From UBA1783 sp033808805 (lineage in GTDB: Bacteria; Bacillota_I; Bacilli_A; Erysipelotrichales; Erysipelotrichaceae), in assembly GCA_033808805.1 (NCBI GenBank), contig JAPXMY010000003.1, positions 1 to 64,000 of the forward strand: a DNA stretch of 64,000 nucleotides, read 5' to 3'. Each line of letters begins with the position of its first letter. The stretch's first letter is position 1. A program made the position numbers and the translations under genes. This document shows positions 43,814-52,275 of this stretch, piece after piece. A model generated the notes under the pieces. That model had not been told where the DNA came from and made no database searches. It saw only the letters and a list, made by a program, of their open reading frames with translations.

Positions 43814-44012
43814 GCACGAAGAAAAGGAACATAGTACCTACACTTTGTATAAAAGAGAAGAAAACATTTGGTGAAAGTTTTCTAATACAAATGGTATGAA
43901 TTCACCTTGGAGTGGGGCTAATCACCTCCGTATAACTGCGTTAAAGTTGATTAAGAAGTAACTAAGGTGGTACCACGTGAAATTTTAACGTCCTTAAATA
44001 GGACGTTTTTAA
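43814..44012 (+). promoter_or_regulatory. T-box leader of pheS-pheT
   Basis: Phenylalanine-tRNA-sensing attenuator. Stem I with GGTGAAAG; specifier TTC (Phe) at 43901-43903, followed by ACCTTGGAG; T-box AAGGTGGTACCACG at 43964-43977; terminator AACGTCC/GGACGTT with T-run at 43987-44012. Confidence 0.95.
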
Positions 44013-44033
44013 TTTGAAGGGAGTAAGTAGAAA

Positions 44034-45068
44034 ATGCAAGATTGGAAACAGTTAGAAAAAGAGTTTACAGAAAAAATTAATAGTGCCCAAAACTTAAACT
44101 CAATTGAAGAAATTAGAATTGAGTTGTTAGGAAAAAAAGGAAAAGTTAATAGTTTAATGGGGCAAATGAAAGATGTAGCTAAAGAAGAGAAGAAAAATTA
44201 TGGTATGGCTGTCAATAGCTTAAAACAATTAACAGAATCTTTAATCTCTGAAAAAATTGCTAATCTGAAAGAAGCTGAGATTCTTAAAAAAATTAAGGAA
44301 GATAAAATTGATATTACCTTACCAGCTAATAGAGGAAAATACGGAACTTTACATCCTTTAACCGTTGTGCAACAAGAAATTGAAGATATCTTTATTGGTA
44401 TGGGCTATGCTGTGGTTGAAGGACCAGAAGTAGAATTAGATTTGTATAACTTTGAAAAAGCTAATATTCCAGCTGATCATCCTTCAAGAGATATGCAGGA
44501 TACTTTCTATGTCGATGTGCACAGATTATTAAGAACTCAAACAACAGCGATTCAAATGCGCGTTTTAGAAGATGAATATAATAATTTACCAATAAAGGTT
44601 GTCTGCCCTGGTAAGGTTTATCGTAAAGATGATGATGATGCTACTCACTCTCATCAATTTGTCCAAGTGGAAGGTTTAGTAGTTGGAGAAAATATTACTG
44701 TAGGTGATTTAAAGGGTTCTTTAGAACTATTAGCCCGCAGTATGTTTGGCAGTGCTAGAGAAATAAGATTAAGACAATCGTATTTTCCATTTACTGAACC
44801 ATCAATTGAAATAGATGTAAGCTGTCATATTTGTAATGGAGCAGGTTGTCCAACTTGTAAAAATACTGGTTGGATTGAAATATTAGGTGCTGGAATGGTC
44901 CATCCTAAAGTATTGGATATGGCTGGTATTGATAGTGAAAAATATACTGGTTTTGCTTTTGGAGTTGGAGTAGAAAGAGTGGCCATGCTTAAATATGGGG
45001 TGGATGATATTAGACATTTCTATGCTAATAATATTAAGTTTTTAGACACTTATAAAAGGTTTCAATAG
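44034..45068 (+). CDS. pheS: Phenylalanyl-tRNA synthetase alpha subunit
   Basis: Catalytic subunit of the alpha2-beta2 class II enzyme; 344 residues. It has an N-terminal coiled coil, LLGKKGKVNSLMGQMKDV, LHPLTVVQQEIEDIFIGMGY, FVQVEGLVVGENITVGDLKG (motif 2), a cysteine cluster CHICNGAGCPTCKNTGWIE and GFAFGVGVERVAML (motif 3). AAGGGAG precedes ATG 44034. It is 13 bases before pheT. Leucine is written almost only as TTA, unlike many neighbours that mix TTA and CTG. Confidence 0.97.
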   Translation: MQDWKQLEKEFTEKINSAQNLNSIEEIRIELLGKKGKVNSLMGQMKDVAKEEKKNYGMAVNSLKQLTESLISEKIANLKEAEILKKIKEDKIDITLPANRGKYGTLHPLTVVQQEIEDIFIGMGYAVVEGPEVELDLYNFEKANIPADHPSRDMQDTFYVDVHRLLRTQTTAIQMRVLEDEYNNLPIKVVCPGKVYRKDDDDATHSHQFVQVEGLVVGENITVGDLKGSLELLARSMFGSAREIRLRQSYFPFTEPSIEIDVSCHICNGAGCPTCKNTGWIEILGAGMVHPKVLDMAGIDSEKYTGFAFGVGVERVAMLKYGVDDIRHFYANNIKFLDTYKRFQ

Positions 45069-45081
45069 GAGGACTTAAAAA

Positions 45082-47475
45082 ATGAAGATTACATATAATT
45101 GGTTAAAACAATATATTGATTTAAGTGATATTACCAAACCAGAATTAGCGGATATTTTAACTAAGGCAGGACATGAAGTTGAAGGTTATGTAGACCAAGC
45201 TTATGGGACAAATTTAGTAATTGGTCAAGTTTTAAGTTGTCAAAAACATCCAAATGCTGATACTTTAAAAATATGTCAGGTTGATGTTGGTACTGATACT
45301 AGACAAATTGTTTGTGGAGCACCTAATGTAAAAGAAGATCAAAAAGTTATCGTTGCTTTACCAGGATGCAGGTTAGTTGGTGGTGAAATAAAAGAGAGTG
45401 TTGTAAGAGGCGAAACTTCTAATGGTATGATCTGTTCTTTAAGTGAGTTAAATGTCGATAAAAAATTATTAACAGAAGCCCAATTAGCAGGTATTGAAGT
45501 ATTGGCTGATGATGCAGTTGCAGGAAATACTAAAGTATTAGAATATTTAGGATTAGATGATACTATTTATGAAGTCTCACTGACACCTAATAGAGCAGAT
45601 TGCTTAAGTATTTGGGCTTTAGCTAAGGATATTGGCGCTGTTTTAAATAGAGAAGTTAAATTACCTGATTATAGCTATCAGGTTAATAAAGAAAAAACTG
45701 ATTTGATTATTGATTCTACAACTGATAAAGCTCCATATTTTGTTGGGACAATCATCAACGATTTAAAAATAAAAGAATCGCCAAAATGGTTAAAAAATGC
45801 CTTAAATTCAGTAGGGATAAAGGCAATTAATAATGTGGTAGATATTTCTAACTATGTAATGTTAGAAACTGGTCAACCATTACATTTCTATGATTTAGCG
45901 AAAATTCCGGCAAAAGAGATTACGGTAAAAACAGGATTAGATGAAGTTTATACTGCTTTAGATGGTCAGAAATATCATGTTTTAGAAGATGATTTGATGA
46001 TTACTACCCAAGGAAGGGCCATTGGTTATGCTGGTATCATGGGTGGAGAAGACAGTAAAATTGATGAAAATACTAAAGGTATTATTATTGAAGCTGCTCA
46101 TTTTAATTTGGTAAATGTACGAAACACTTCTAGAAGACTAGGTTTATTTACTGAAGCAGCAACTAGATTTTCTAAAGGTATTGATCCAAAAGCAGCCCTG
46201 ACAGCTACTGAAAGAAGTATTCAGCTTTTAATTGATTTAGCTGATGCTAAAGGAATTGAGGAAACTGTTATTTTTGGCAATGATGGTTATAAAGAGACAA
46301 TTATCGAAGCTTCGGTTAAAAAGATTAATAGTTTATTGGGAACTCATTTTAAATTTGAGGAAATCTTTAATGTATTTAAAGCCTTAGATTTTAGACCAGA
46401 AAAGAAAGATGAAGATATTATTGTTACTTATATTCCTTCATATCGCAGCGATATTGAATTATGGCAGGATTTAGCGGAAGAAGTTATCAGAATATTAGGT
46501 TATGAAAATATTGTTTCAACTTTGCCGAAAATGCCAACAACCCAAGCTAGTTATGCTAAAAATGGTGAAAATAGAAGAGTAATCAATTCAATGTTAAATG
46601 GTTTTGGTTTTAGTGAAGCCATTACTTATTCACTGGTTTCACAAGCTAATTGTGATGCTGGAATTTTATCAATTGGTACTCCTGTGAGAATTTCTAATGC
46701 GATGGGTGAAGATAGAAGATATTATCGTACATCACTACTTCCATCTTTATTAGATTGTGTAAGTTATAACACTAATAGAAATAACCATGAATATGCCTTA
46801 TTTGAAACTGCTAATGTTTATAGTGATGAAGGCAAGGAAGAAATGCATTTATCATTAGCGATTTCAGAAAAAACAACTTACTCTAAATGGCAAAATATCT
46901 ATGGAAAAAATGATTTCTATTCAGTAAAAGGAATTATTTTAAATATCTTAGAAAAATTAGGTTATGATGAAAAAAGAGTATTCTTTAAAGAAGTAAGAAA
47001 TCCGAAAGAATTACTTCATCCAAATAAATCAGCTGATATTTATTTAGGCAAAACCTTAATTGGCAGTTTTGGTCATCTTCATCCACTGGCTAAAAATAAA
47101 TACGCTATCGATGAAGCGGTTATTGGTGAAATCAATCTAGATGCTTTATTTAAAGAAAAACCATCAAGAATTAAATTTGAAAAGATTGCTAGATATCCAG
47201 CAGTTAATTATGATTTAGCACTAGTGGTAAAAGAGGAAATAACTGCAGAACAAATTGTCTCAACAATTAATAAAGCTGGTGGAAAATTACTTGATGTAGT
47301 TGAAATATTTGACGTTTATCGTGGCAAAGGTATCCAAGAAGGTTATAAGAGTATTGCAGTAAGTATTTCGTATCGTAGTGATGAAAAGACTTTATCAGAA
47401 AATGACATTATGCCTACTCACAAACAAGTATTGTCTCAATTAGATAGTAAATTAGATGCTGTTTTAAGAGATTAA
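45082..47475 (+). CDS. pheT: Phenylalanyl-tRNA synthetase beta subunit
   Basis: Editing and tRNA-binding subunit, 797 residues. In order: N-terminal MKITYNWLKQYIDL, EMAP-type tRNA-binding domain (about 40-150: VIGQVLSCQKHPNADTLKIC), B3/B4 editing domain (about 200-400: NNVVDISNYVMLETGQPLHFYD, SRRLGLFTEAATRFSKG), B5 domain, the inactive synthetase core, and the C-terminal ferredoxin-fold anticodon-binding domain (RYPAVNYDLALVV). AGGAGG precedes ATG 45082. Closed by a strong terminator. Confidence 0.97.
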   Translation: MKITYNWLKQYIDLSDITKPELADILTKAGHEVEGYVDQAYGTNLVIGQVLSCQKHPNADTLKICQVDVGTDTRQIVCGAPNVKEDQKVIVALPGCRLVGGEIKESVVRGETSNGMICSLSELNVDKKLLTEAQLAGIEVLADDAVAGNTKVLEYLGLDDTIYEVSLTPNRADCLSIWALAKDIGAVLNREVKLPDYSYQVNKEKTDLIIDSTTDKAPYFVGTIINDLKIKESPKWLKNALNSVGIKAINNVVDISNYVMLETGQPLHFYDLAKIPAKEITVKTGLDEVYTALDGQKYHVLEDDLMITTQGRAIGYAGIMGGEDSKIDENTKGIIIEAAHFNLVNVRNTSRRLGLFTEAATRFSKGIDPKAALTATERSIQLLIDLADAKGIEETVIFGNDGYKETIIEASVKKINSLLGTHFKFEEIFNVFKALDFRPEKKDEDIIVTYIPSYRSDIELWQDLAEEVIRILGYENIVSTLPKMPTTQASYAKNGENRRVINSMLNGFGFSEAITYSLVSQANCDAGILSIGTPVRISNAMGEDRRYYRTSLLPSLLDCVSYNTNRNNHEYALFETANVYSDEGKEEMHLSLAISEKTTYSKWQNIYGKNDFYSVKGIILNILEKLGYDEKRVFFKEVRNPKELLHPNKSADIYLGKTLIGSFGHLHPLAKNKYAIDEAVIGEINLDALFKEKPSRIKFEKIARYPAVNYDLALVVKEEITAEQIVSTINKAGGKLLDVVEIFDVYRGKGIQEGYKSIAVSISYRSDEKTLSENDIMPTHKQVLSQLDSKLDAVLRD

Positions 47476-47509
47476 AAGTAAACGTGGATTATTCCACGTT
47501 TGCTTTTTT
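47476..47509 (+). terminator. Terminator after pheT
   Basis: AAACGTGG (47480-47487) pairs with CCACGTTT (47494-47501), extended by flanking pairs; then a T-run (CTTTTTT). Confidence 0.88.
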
Positions 47510-47595
47510 ATAGTAAGATTAATAAAGTGGTGTTATAATATTAAACGGAAAAACAATTATATTATTAATTTAAAAGTTAGGAGATGAAATAGATT

Positions 47596-48327
47596 ATGGG
47601 ACGTGCTTTCCAAGTTAGAGCTGCAAGTATGGCTGCTACAGCTGCTAAGAAAACAAAAGTTTATTCAAGATTTGGCAAGGAAATCTATATGGCTGCTAAG
47701 GGTGGTGTTCCTGATCCAGAGATGAATGTTACTTTAAAAAGAGTAATCGAAAAAGCAAAAGCTGCTCAAGTTCCTGCTGATATCATTAAAAGAAATATTG
47801 AAAAAGCTAAGGGAACTAATACTGAAGCCTATCTTGAAAATAGATATGAAGGCTTTGGTCCTGCTGGTTCAACGATAATTATTGATACCTTAACTGATAA
47901 CTCCAATAGAACTTTAGCTGAAATTAGAGCCTGCTTTAACAAAGCTAAGATGAATTTAGGTCAAGCTGGAAGTGTTTCATATTTGTATAATCATGTAGGA
48001 ATCTTGTCATTTGTAGGTAATGAAGAAGAAGTCTTAGATACCTTAATGTTAGCTGAAGTGGATGTCGTGGATATCGAATCTGAAGAAGATGGTTATGTAA
48101 CAGTTTATGTAAACCCTACAGATTTATTTAAAAGCAAAGATGCCATTGAAGAACAAAAGGGAGAAATAGAATTTTTGATCCTGGAGCATAGAATGTTACC
48201 GCTGCAAACGGTTACTTTAACAGATGAAGAGGATATCAATCATTTTAAAAGAGTGTTATCCCTTTTAGATGATGTTGATGATGTTCAAAATGTTTATCAT
48301 AATGTGGAAAACATTGAAGAAAATTAA
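47596..48327 (+). CDS. YebC/PmpR (TACO1) family protein
   Basis: 243 residues. MGRAFQVRAASMAATAAKKTKVYSRF-GKEIYMAAK is the family start, and YEGFGPAGSTIIIDTLTDNSNRT and GQAGSVSYLYNHVGIL are conserved core blocks. The MGR-type start is typical of the Bacillota YeeI-like branch. The family was first described as transcription regulators; more recent work ties members to translation of difficult stretches such as polyproline, which would pair with the odd EF-P in this genome. A TGTTATAAT extended -10 is at 47531-47539. The gene ends the conserved housekeeping block before the accessory patch. Confidence 0.88.
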   Translation: MGRAFQVRAASMAATAAKKTKVYSRFGKEIYMAAKGGVPDPEMNVTLKRVIEKAKAAQVPADIIKRNIEKAKGTNTEAYLENRYEGFGPAGSTIIIDTLTDNSNRTLAEIRACFNKAKMNLGQAGSVSYLYNHVGILSFVGNEEEVLDTLMLAEVDVVDIESEEDGYVTVYVNPTDLFKSKDAIEEQKGEIEFLILEHRMLPLQTVTLTDEEDINHFKRVLSLLDDVDDVQNVYHNVENIEEN

Positions 48328-48494
48328 ACAGGTCACATTTATAAATTAATTAAACATTGATGATTTCAAATGAATGATAGATTTAATCTTTCTAACAAAT
48401 CAAAGAATGTCAATATAATGAAAGACATTTATACTACAAGCCTGTTTCAACACATAGATTTTTAATGCATAAAGTTTTAGAAGGAATATAAAAA

Positions 48495-48773
48495 ATGTGT
48501 GATTATTGTTCTCATATAAAGGAAGTAGAAATTTTTTCACCCAAAGATTACCAGCGAACAGTAGAATATGTTAAAGAACTGGTTGAAAAAGAGCATTTCA
48601 TCTTTGTTAAGGGAAACTGTGCACTTGATGAATATAAACAAAATGGGATTTGGTTCGCAGATATTATTTATCATGTGATAAAGTGTCCTGAATGTGGGCA
48701 GGAATTTACTTGTTATGTAAACACCTATAGAGGTGGTGGACGATTTAAAAAGGGAGAATACGTATTATTTTAA
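48495..48773 (+). CDS. Hypothetical cysteine-rich small protein
   Basis: 92 residues, no family recognised. Two CxxC pairs (C2/C5 and C64/C67, the latter as CPECG) and further cysteines at 42 and 73 suggest a zinc ribbon. The C-terminus YRGGGRFKKGEYVLF is basic. AGAAGGA precedes ATG 48495. It lies first in the accessory patch after the YebC gene but has no copy of the repeated leader core upstream. No neighbour indicates a job. Confidence 0.65.
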   Translation: MCDYCSHIKEVEIFSPKDYQRTVEYVKELVEKEHFIFVKGNCALDEYKQNGIWFADIIYHVIKCPECGQEFTCYVNTYRGGGRFKKGEYVLF

Positions 48774-48843
48774 TGACAATGTATTTATTAAACTTCTGAT
48801 TTCGCCAAATATTAAAAGATAATAAAAAATATTGTAAATTTTA

Positions 48844-48959
48844 ATTTGGTTGAAAAATTTTATAATATAAAATTTTGTCTTGTATTGCTTCCAAGGGATT
48901 CTTGGCAGAATCATGTCAATGTCAGATAGTAACGATAATAGCTGGGTTTTTGGTCAAAT
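48844..48959 (+). repeat. Repeated leader element, copy A
   Basis: The 33-base core is at 48904-48936: hairpin GGCA GAATCA TGTC, then AAT and the tail GTCAGATAGTAACGAT. The hairpin stem differs from the other copies at two positions but still pairs (a U-A pair becomes G-U). An enclosing stem is possible between ATTTGGTTGAAAA (48844) and TTTTTGGTCAAAT (48947), with wobble pairs. It precedes the peptidase S51-like gene by about 110 bases. Confidence 0.75.
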
Positions 48960-49048
48960 ACTAAAGAAATAAATAAAGGAAATTAAATGAGATTAGATGA
49001 AAAGATACTTTTTATCAAAAAATAAATTTATATAATTGGAGGATGTAA

Positions 49049-49732
49049 ATGATTGTAGCAATTGGTGGTGGAGAAGTATCCAAAAATGAAACTTATGACA
49101 TAGATAAATTTATTGTTGAGTCATCAAAAAAAGAAAAACCAAACTTTTTATTTATCCCTACAGCAAGTAAAGATGCTGAGGCTTATATTCAAACAATTAA
49201 TGATTTATATGAAAATTTAGGATGTAAAACAGACACCTTATATTTATGCAGTACTGATGTAAATATTGGAGAAGTTAATGAGAAGATTGAATGTGCGGAT
49301 ATCATTTATGTAGGTGGTGGAAACACTGCTTATATGATGGAAATTTGGAGAAAGTATAGTGTGGACAAAGCATTAATCAATGCTTATAAAAGTGGCAAAA
49401 TACTATCAGGATTAAGCGCAGGTTCTATATGCTGGTTTATCGCAGGTCATAGTGATAGTGAATTTATACAGGATATCGAAAATCCAAAACATAAATGGGT
49501 TAAAGGCTTGGGCATCATTCCTTATTTACATTGTCCTCACTATGACGAGCCTGAAAGAGCAGGCTTTGATGAGTTCTATTTTGGACAGATAACAGATGCT
49601 ATTGTAATAGAAAATCAAGTTGCGATTGTTTGGGATAATTATGAGTTTTATGTGATTAAATCTAATCCTATTAAAAATGCCTATATGTTTTCTTGGAGTG
49701 ATACTGGTTTGAACAAAAAGGTTTTATTTTAA
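49049..49732 (+). CDS. Peptidase S51/PepE-like (type 1 glutamine amidotransferase fold) protein
   Basis: 227 residues. The nucleophile elbow GLSAGSICWF, the glycine turn YVGGGNTAYM and the start MIVAIGGGEVSKNETYDIDKF match the S51 dipeptidase/cyanophycinase-like family, whose founding member PepE cleaves Asp-X dipeptides. A His in HCPHYDEPER may complete the active site. The substrate is unknown; many such single genes act in peptide breakdown or self-protection. TTGGAGG precedes ATG 49049. It is the first gene preceded by the repeated leader element. Confidence 0.85.
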   Translation: MIVAIGGGEVSKNETYDIDKFIVESSKKEKPNFLFIPTASKDAEAYIQTINDLYENLGCKTDTLYLCSTDVNIGEVNEKIECADIIYVGGGNTAYMMEIWRKYSVDKALINAYKSGKILSGLSAGSICWFIAGHSDSEFIQDIENPKHKWVKGLGIIPYLHCPHYDEPERAGFDEFYFGQITDAIVIENQVAIVWDNYEFYVIKSNPIKNAYMFSWSDTGLNKKVLF

Positions 49733-49746
49733 GACTTTACAGCCAG

Positions 49747-49804
49747 ATCTAATGTCATAATTATGGCAATCGCAAATAATAACGATTTAATCAGGGTTTT
49801 AGAT
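49747..49804 (+). repeat. Repeated leader element, copy B
   Basis: Core 49754-49786: hairpin GTCA TAATTA TGGC (U-G pair where others have U-A), then AAT and CGCAAATAATAACGAT. The core is enclosed by a 6-bp stem ATCTAA (49747-49752)/TTAGAT (49799-49804). The GNAT gene starts 57 bases after the core. Confidence 0.78.
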
Positions 49805-49842
49805 AGTTTTCGAAAAATTAAATAGATTAATAGGAGAAAAAC

Positions 49843-50313
49843 GTGGAATTTATTATAAAAGAAATTACAGATAAAACGGAAAAAGAAAAGATTTCCAGGG
49901 AAGTTTTAAATGATTTACCGGAATGGTTTGGTATGGCAGAAAGTACAGAAGAATATATCAATGATTCACAAGAGAAACCTTTTTTGGCAAGCTTTTTTCA
50001 TGATGAGATAGTTGGGTTTATTGTTTTTAATGCAACTAGTCCCGACTGTGCAGATATCTTTGTAATGGGTATTAAAAAGAAGTTTCATCGCCAAGGTGCA
50101 GCTAAGCAATTAAATGAAGCATATGAGAAATTGGCTAAACAAATGGGATATACATATTCTCAAGTAAAGACTGTTCAATCAGGGCACTATGCAGAATATG
50201 ATATCACTAATAGTTTTTATTCCTCTATAGGCTATAAGGAATTAGAAGTATTCCCTACATTATGGGATGAATGGAATCCCTGCCAAATATACATTAAATA
50301 CTTAGGGGATTGA
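49843..50313 (+). CDS. GNAT-family N-acetyltransferase
   Basis: 156 residues. The acetyl-CoA binding region is FVMGIKKKFHRQGAAKQLNEAYEKLAK (motif A, R/Q-x-x-G-x-A as RQGAAK). NSFYSSIGYKELE is the usual motif B. The start is GTG 49843 with AGGAGAAAAAC upstream. Substrate unknown. A single-gene unit preceded by leader element copy B; the Trp-rich ends (PEWFGM, LWDEWNP) recall stand-alone acetyltransferases in many gut Bacillota. Confidence 0.85.
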   Translation: MEFIIKEITDKTEKEKISREVLNDLPEWFGMAESTEEYINDSQEKPFLASFFHDEIVGFIVFNATSPDCADIFVMGIKKKFHRQGAAKQLNEAYEKLAKQMGYTYSQVKTVQSGHYAEYDITNSFYSSIGYKELEVFPTLWDEWNPCQIYIKYLGD

Positions 50314-50516
50314 TTATAAAAAAACAATACACTAGAAGTCAGTAGTATTTGTGTGGCTTTGTTGATAATTTAATAGAAACAGAAAATAATCAAGGTAAAG
50401 TAATTATCTTGGAAAAATATTTGAATTAGACAATTATCAGCAAGTCATCAGAAATAATATTATTTATCAATGTAAAACCATTGATTTTACTATAAGATTT
50501 TTCTTGTGGGTTTCAT

Positions 50517-50566
50517 GTTATAATTATGAAAATGGCAGATAGTAACGATGAATACTGTGTTTCAGG
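50517..50566 (+). repeat. Repeated leader element, copy C
   Basis: Core 50517-50549: GTTA TAATTA TGAA (U-G pair replaces C-G; outer pair lost), then AAT and GGCAGATAGTAACGAT. TTCAT just upstream (50512) can pair with ATGAA (50548-50552). The methyltransferase gene starts 49 bases after the core. Confidence 0.72.
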
Positions 50567-50597
50567 ACACTCTCCAAAAAAATAAAAGGAGTATGAT

Positions 50598-51401
50598 ATG
50601 GATTTTAAAGAAATTGCAAAAATAGATGATGATTTAAAAAGGAATGAGGAGTTATATAAATTTTTTGATGAAGAAAAAAGACTTTTTAGTAAATCAGGGC
50701 AAGTTGAAAAGATTACAACATTAAAAGAAATTTCTAATCTTATTAATCAAGATTCAAAAATTTTAGATGTTGGAGCGGGGACTGGAGTTTATACTATTCC
50801 TCTATCTGAAAGAGTAAATGAAGTTGTCGCTTACGAACCTGCAACTAATAACTATAAACAATTAAAAGAAAAAATTAAAAATAATAAATTTCATAATGTT
50901 ACAGTTGAAAATAAAAGTTTACTAGACATGACTGAACTAAGGGATAACTATTTTGACTTGGTCCTGCTTTTTGGTCCGATGTATCACTTGTCTAAGGAAG
51001 AAGATAGAAAACGAACAATTAAAGAAGCAAAGCGTGTCCTTAGGGATGGAGGTTATATCCTAGTATCCTTTATCAACCATGATATGATTCCAATGACGGA
51101 AATGGTTTATGAAGCAAATTATTTTGAAACAGAAGTATATAACCCTAACACACAAAGACTTATTAACAGACCTTTTATATTCTTTACCTTATCAGAATGT
51201 ATAGAAATGCTTGAAATGGAAAATCTTACAATCATTAGAAAAATTGCTACCAGTGGATTTTCTGAATTGTTACAAAAACAGATTGATAATATGAGTGACC
51301 TATCTTATGAAAGATATATTGACTGGCACCTTGCTCATTGTGACAAAGAAGAATTATTAGGTGCAAGTAATCATTATCTATTTGTTTGTAAAATCAAGTG
51401 A
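50598..51401 (+). CDS. Class I SAM-dependent methyltransferase
   Basis: 267 residues. SAM-binding motif I is ILDVGAGTGVYTIPLSE (about 54-70). The acidic residue after strand 2 lies in VVAYEPA. Motif IV is LVLLFGPMYHL, and the post-motif AKRVLRDGGYILVSF is a UbiE/Methyltransf_11 type hallmark. The C-terminal part (about 170-265) is variable. A small-molecule substrate is likely; it is not of the erm rRNA type. AAAGGAG precedes ATG 50598. Last gene of the first accessory patch, before gpsB. Confidence 0.87.
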   Translation: MDFKEIAKIDDDLKRNEELYKFFDEEKRLFSKSGQVEKITTLKEISNLINQDSKILDVGAGTGVYTIPLSERVNEVVAYEPATNNYKQLKEKIKNNKFHNVTVENKSLLDMTELRDNYFDLVLLFGPMYHLSKEEDRKRTIKEAKRVLRDGGYILVSFINHDMIPMTEMVYEANYFETEVYNPNTQRLINRPFIFFTLSECIEMLEMENLTIIRKIATSGFSELLQKQIDNMSDLSYERYIDWHLAHCDKEELLGASNHYLFVCKIK

Positions 51402-51496
51402 TGATACTTAAGATTTTTGTTGTGGAAAAGTTTACCTGTTGTTTAACTTGAAATAAAGTATTTATTCTTATAAAATTAATGTAGGGATGTGAACAT

Positions 51497-51835
51497 ATGG
51501 AAAAGAGTATTATTTTAGATATTGATACGATTTTAAACAAAGAGTTTAATATTGATTTTAAAGGTTATTCTCCAATAGAAGTTGATACTTTTTTAGATTC
51601 AGTTGTGAAAGACTATGACGGCTTTCAGCAATTGGTCTTAGAATTAAAGAATCAGATAGCTTTTTTACAGAATGCCAATGATGGCTTAAAGGAAAGAATT
51701 GTTGATTTGGAAATGAAACTGGCTCAATCAGAAGAAAACAATGCCAACCAGTCTCCGGTTGTCAGCAATCTATCGCAAGTAGATATTCTAAGAAGAATTG
51801 CCAGATTGGAACAGGAAGTATTTAATCGTAAATAA
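51497..51835 (+). CDS. gpsB: Cell cycle protein GpsB
   Basis: 112-residue DivIVA-related adaptor that links penicillin-binding proteins to the division machinery. The N-terminal DivIVA-like domain contains FNIDFKGYSPIEVDTFLDSVVKDYD, followed by coiled coil (ELKNQIAFLQNANDGLKERI), a Ser/Asn linker and the short trimeric C-terminal helix (DILRRIARLEQEVF). TAGGGATG precedes ATG 51497. As in Bacillus it sits directly before rnpB; its stop codon overlaps the first bases of that RNA. Confidence 0.92.
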   Translation: MEKSIILDIDTILNKEFNIDFKGYSPIEVDTFLDSVVKDYDGFQQLVLELKNQIAFLQNANDGLKERIVDLEMKLAQSEENNANQSPVVSNLSQVDILRRIARLEQEVFNRK

Positions 51836-52172
51836 CTAACGAAGCAATCGCTGCCTTTATGGTAGAGGAAAGTCCATGCTCACACTTTCTGCGATGAAAG
51901 TAGTGTTTATGCTGGTTTAATAAATAAGGCCAGGCAAAGACGGCGGTAACTAATCCTAAGTTTTTTAAATAGGGATGAGGACTCTAAGGTGCAACAGTGA
52001 CGAAGTTTTATGGAAACATAAAAGTGGAACGATGTAAACCCCATAAGTGAGAAACCCAAAATTGGTAGGGGAGCCCAAAATTTAACGAAATGAAGTTAAA
52101 AGGGAGGCATTTGCCTAGATAAATGATTGCTACCTGTTTAACAGGGACAGAACATGGCTTACAGTTAGTTTA
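51834..52172 (+). ncRNA. rnpB: RNase P RNA, B type
   Basis: Catalytic RNA that trims the 5' ends of tRNA precursors. Conserved parts seen in order: GCAATCGCTGCC, AGAGGAAAGTCC (51864-51875) followed by ATGCTC, CGGCGGTAACT, GTAAACCCCAT, and the 3' ACAGAACATGGCTTACAG (52147 on). The ends pair: AACTAAC (51834-51840) with GTTAGTT (52164-52170). Its position between gpsB and a terminator matches Bacillus. Ends are set from the pairing and may be off by a few bases. Confidence 0.95.
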
Positions 52173-52176
52173 TATA

Positions 52177-52205
52177 AATAGCGTAAAAAACGCTATTTTC
52201 TTTAT
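52177..52205 (+). terminator. Terminator after rnpB
   Basis: Stem AATAGCG/CGCTATT with A-rich loop, then TTTTC-TTTAT. Confidence 0.82.
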
Positions 52206-52275
52206 CTTGAAATAAATTCAAGTATGTTATAAAATATAAATGTGGTATAATTTAATTCGAGGAGAAATACATTTT

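Noticed and set aside
50598..51401. erm-type rRNA methyltransferase controlled by a leader peptide
   Set aside because: The motifs are of the small-molecule UbiE/Methyltransf_11 type rather than the KsgA/Erm type, so resistance by rRNA methylation is not supported.
51834..52172. Possible protein-coding or tmRNA reading of the region after gpsB
   Set aside because: Conserved RNase P RNA blocks and end pairing identify rnpB; no tRNA-like ends or tag frame for tmRNA.
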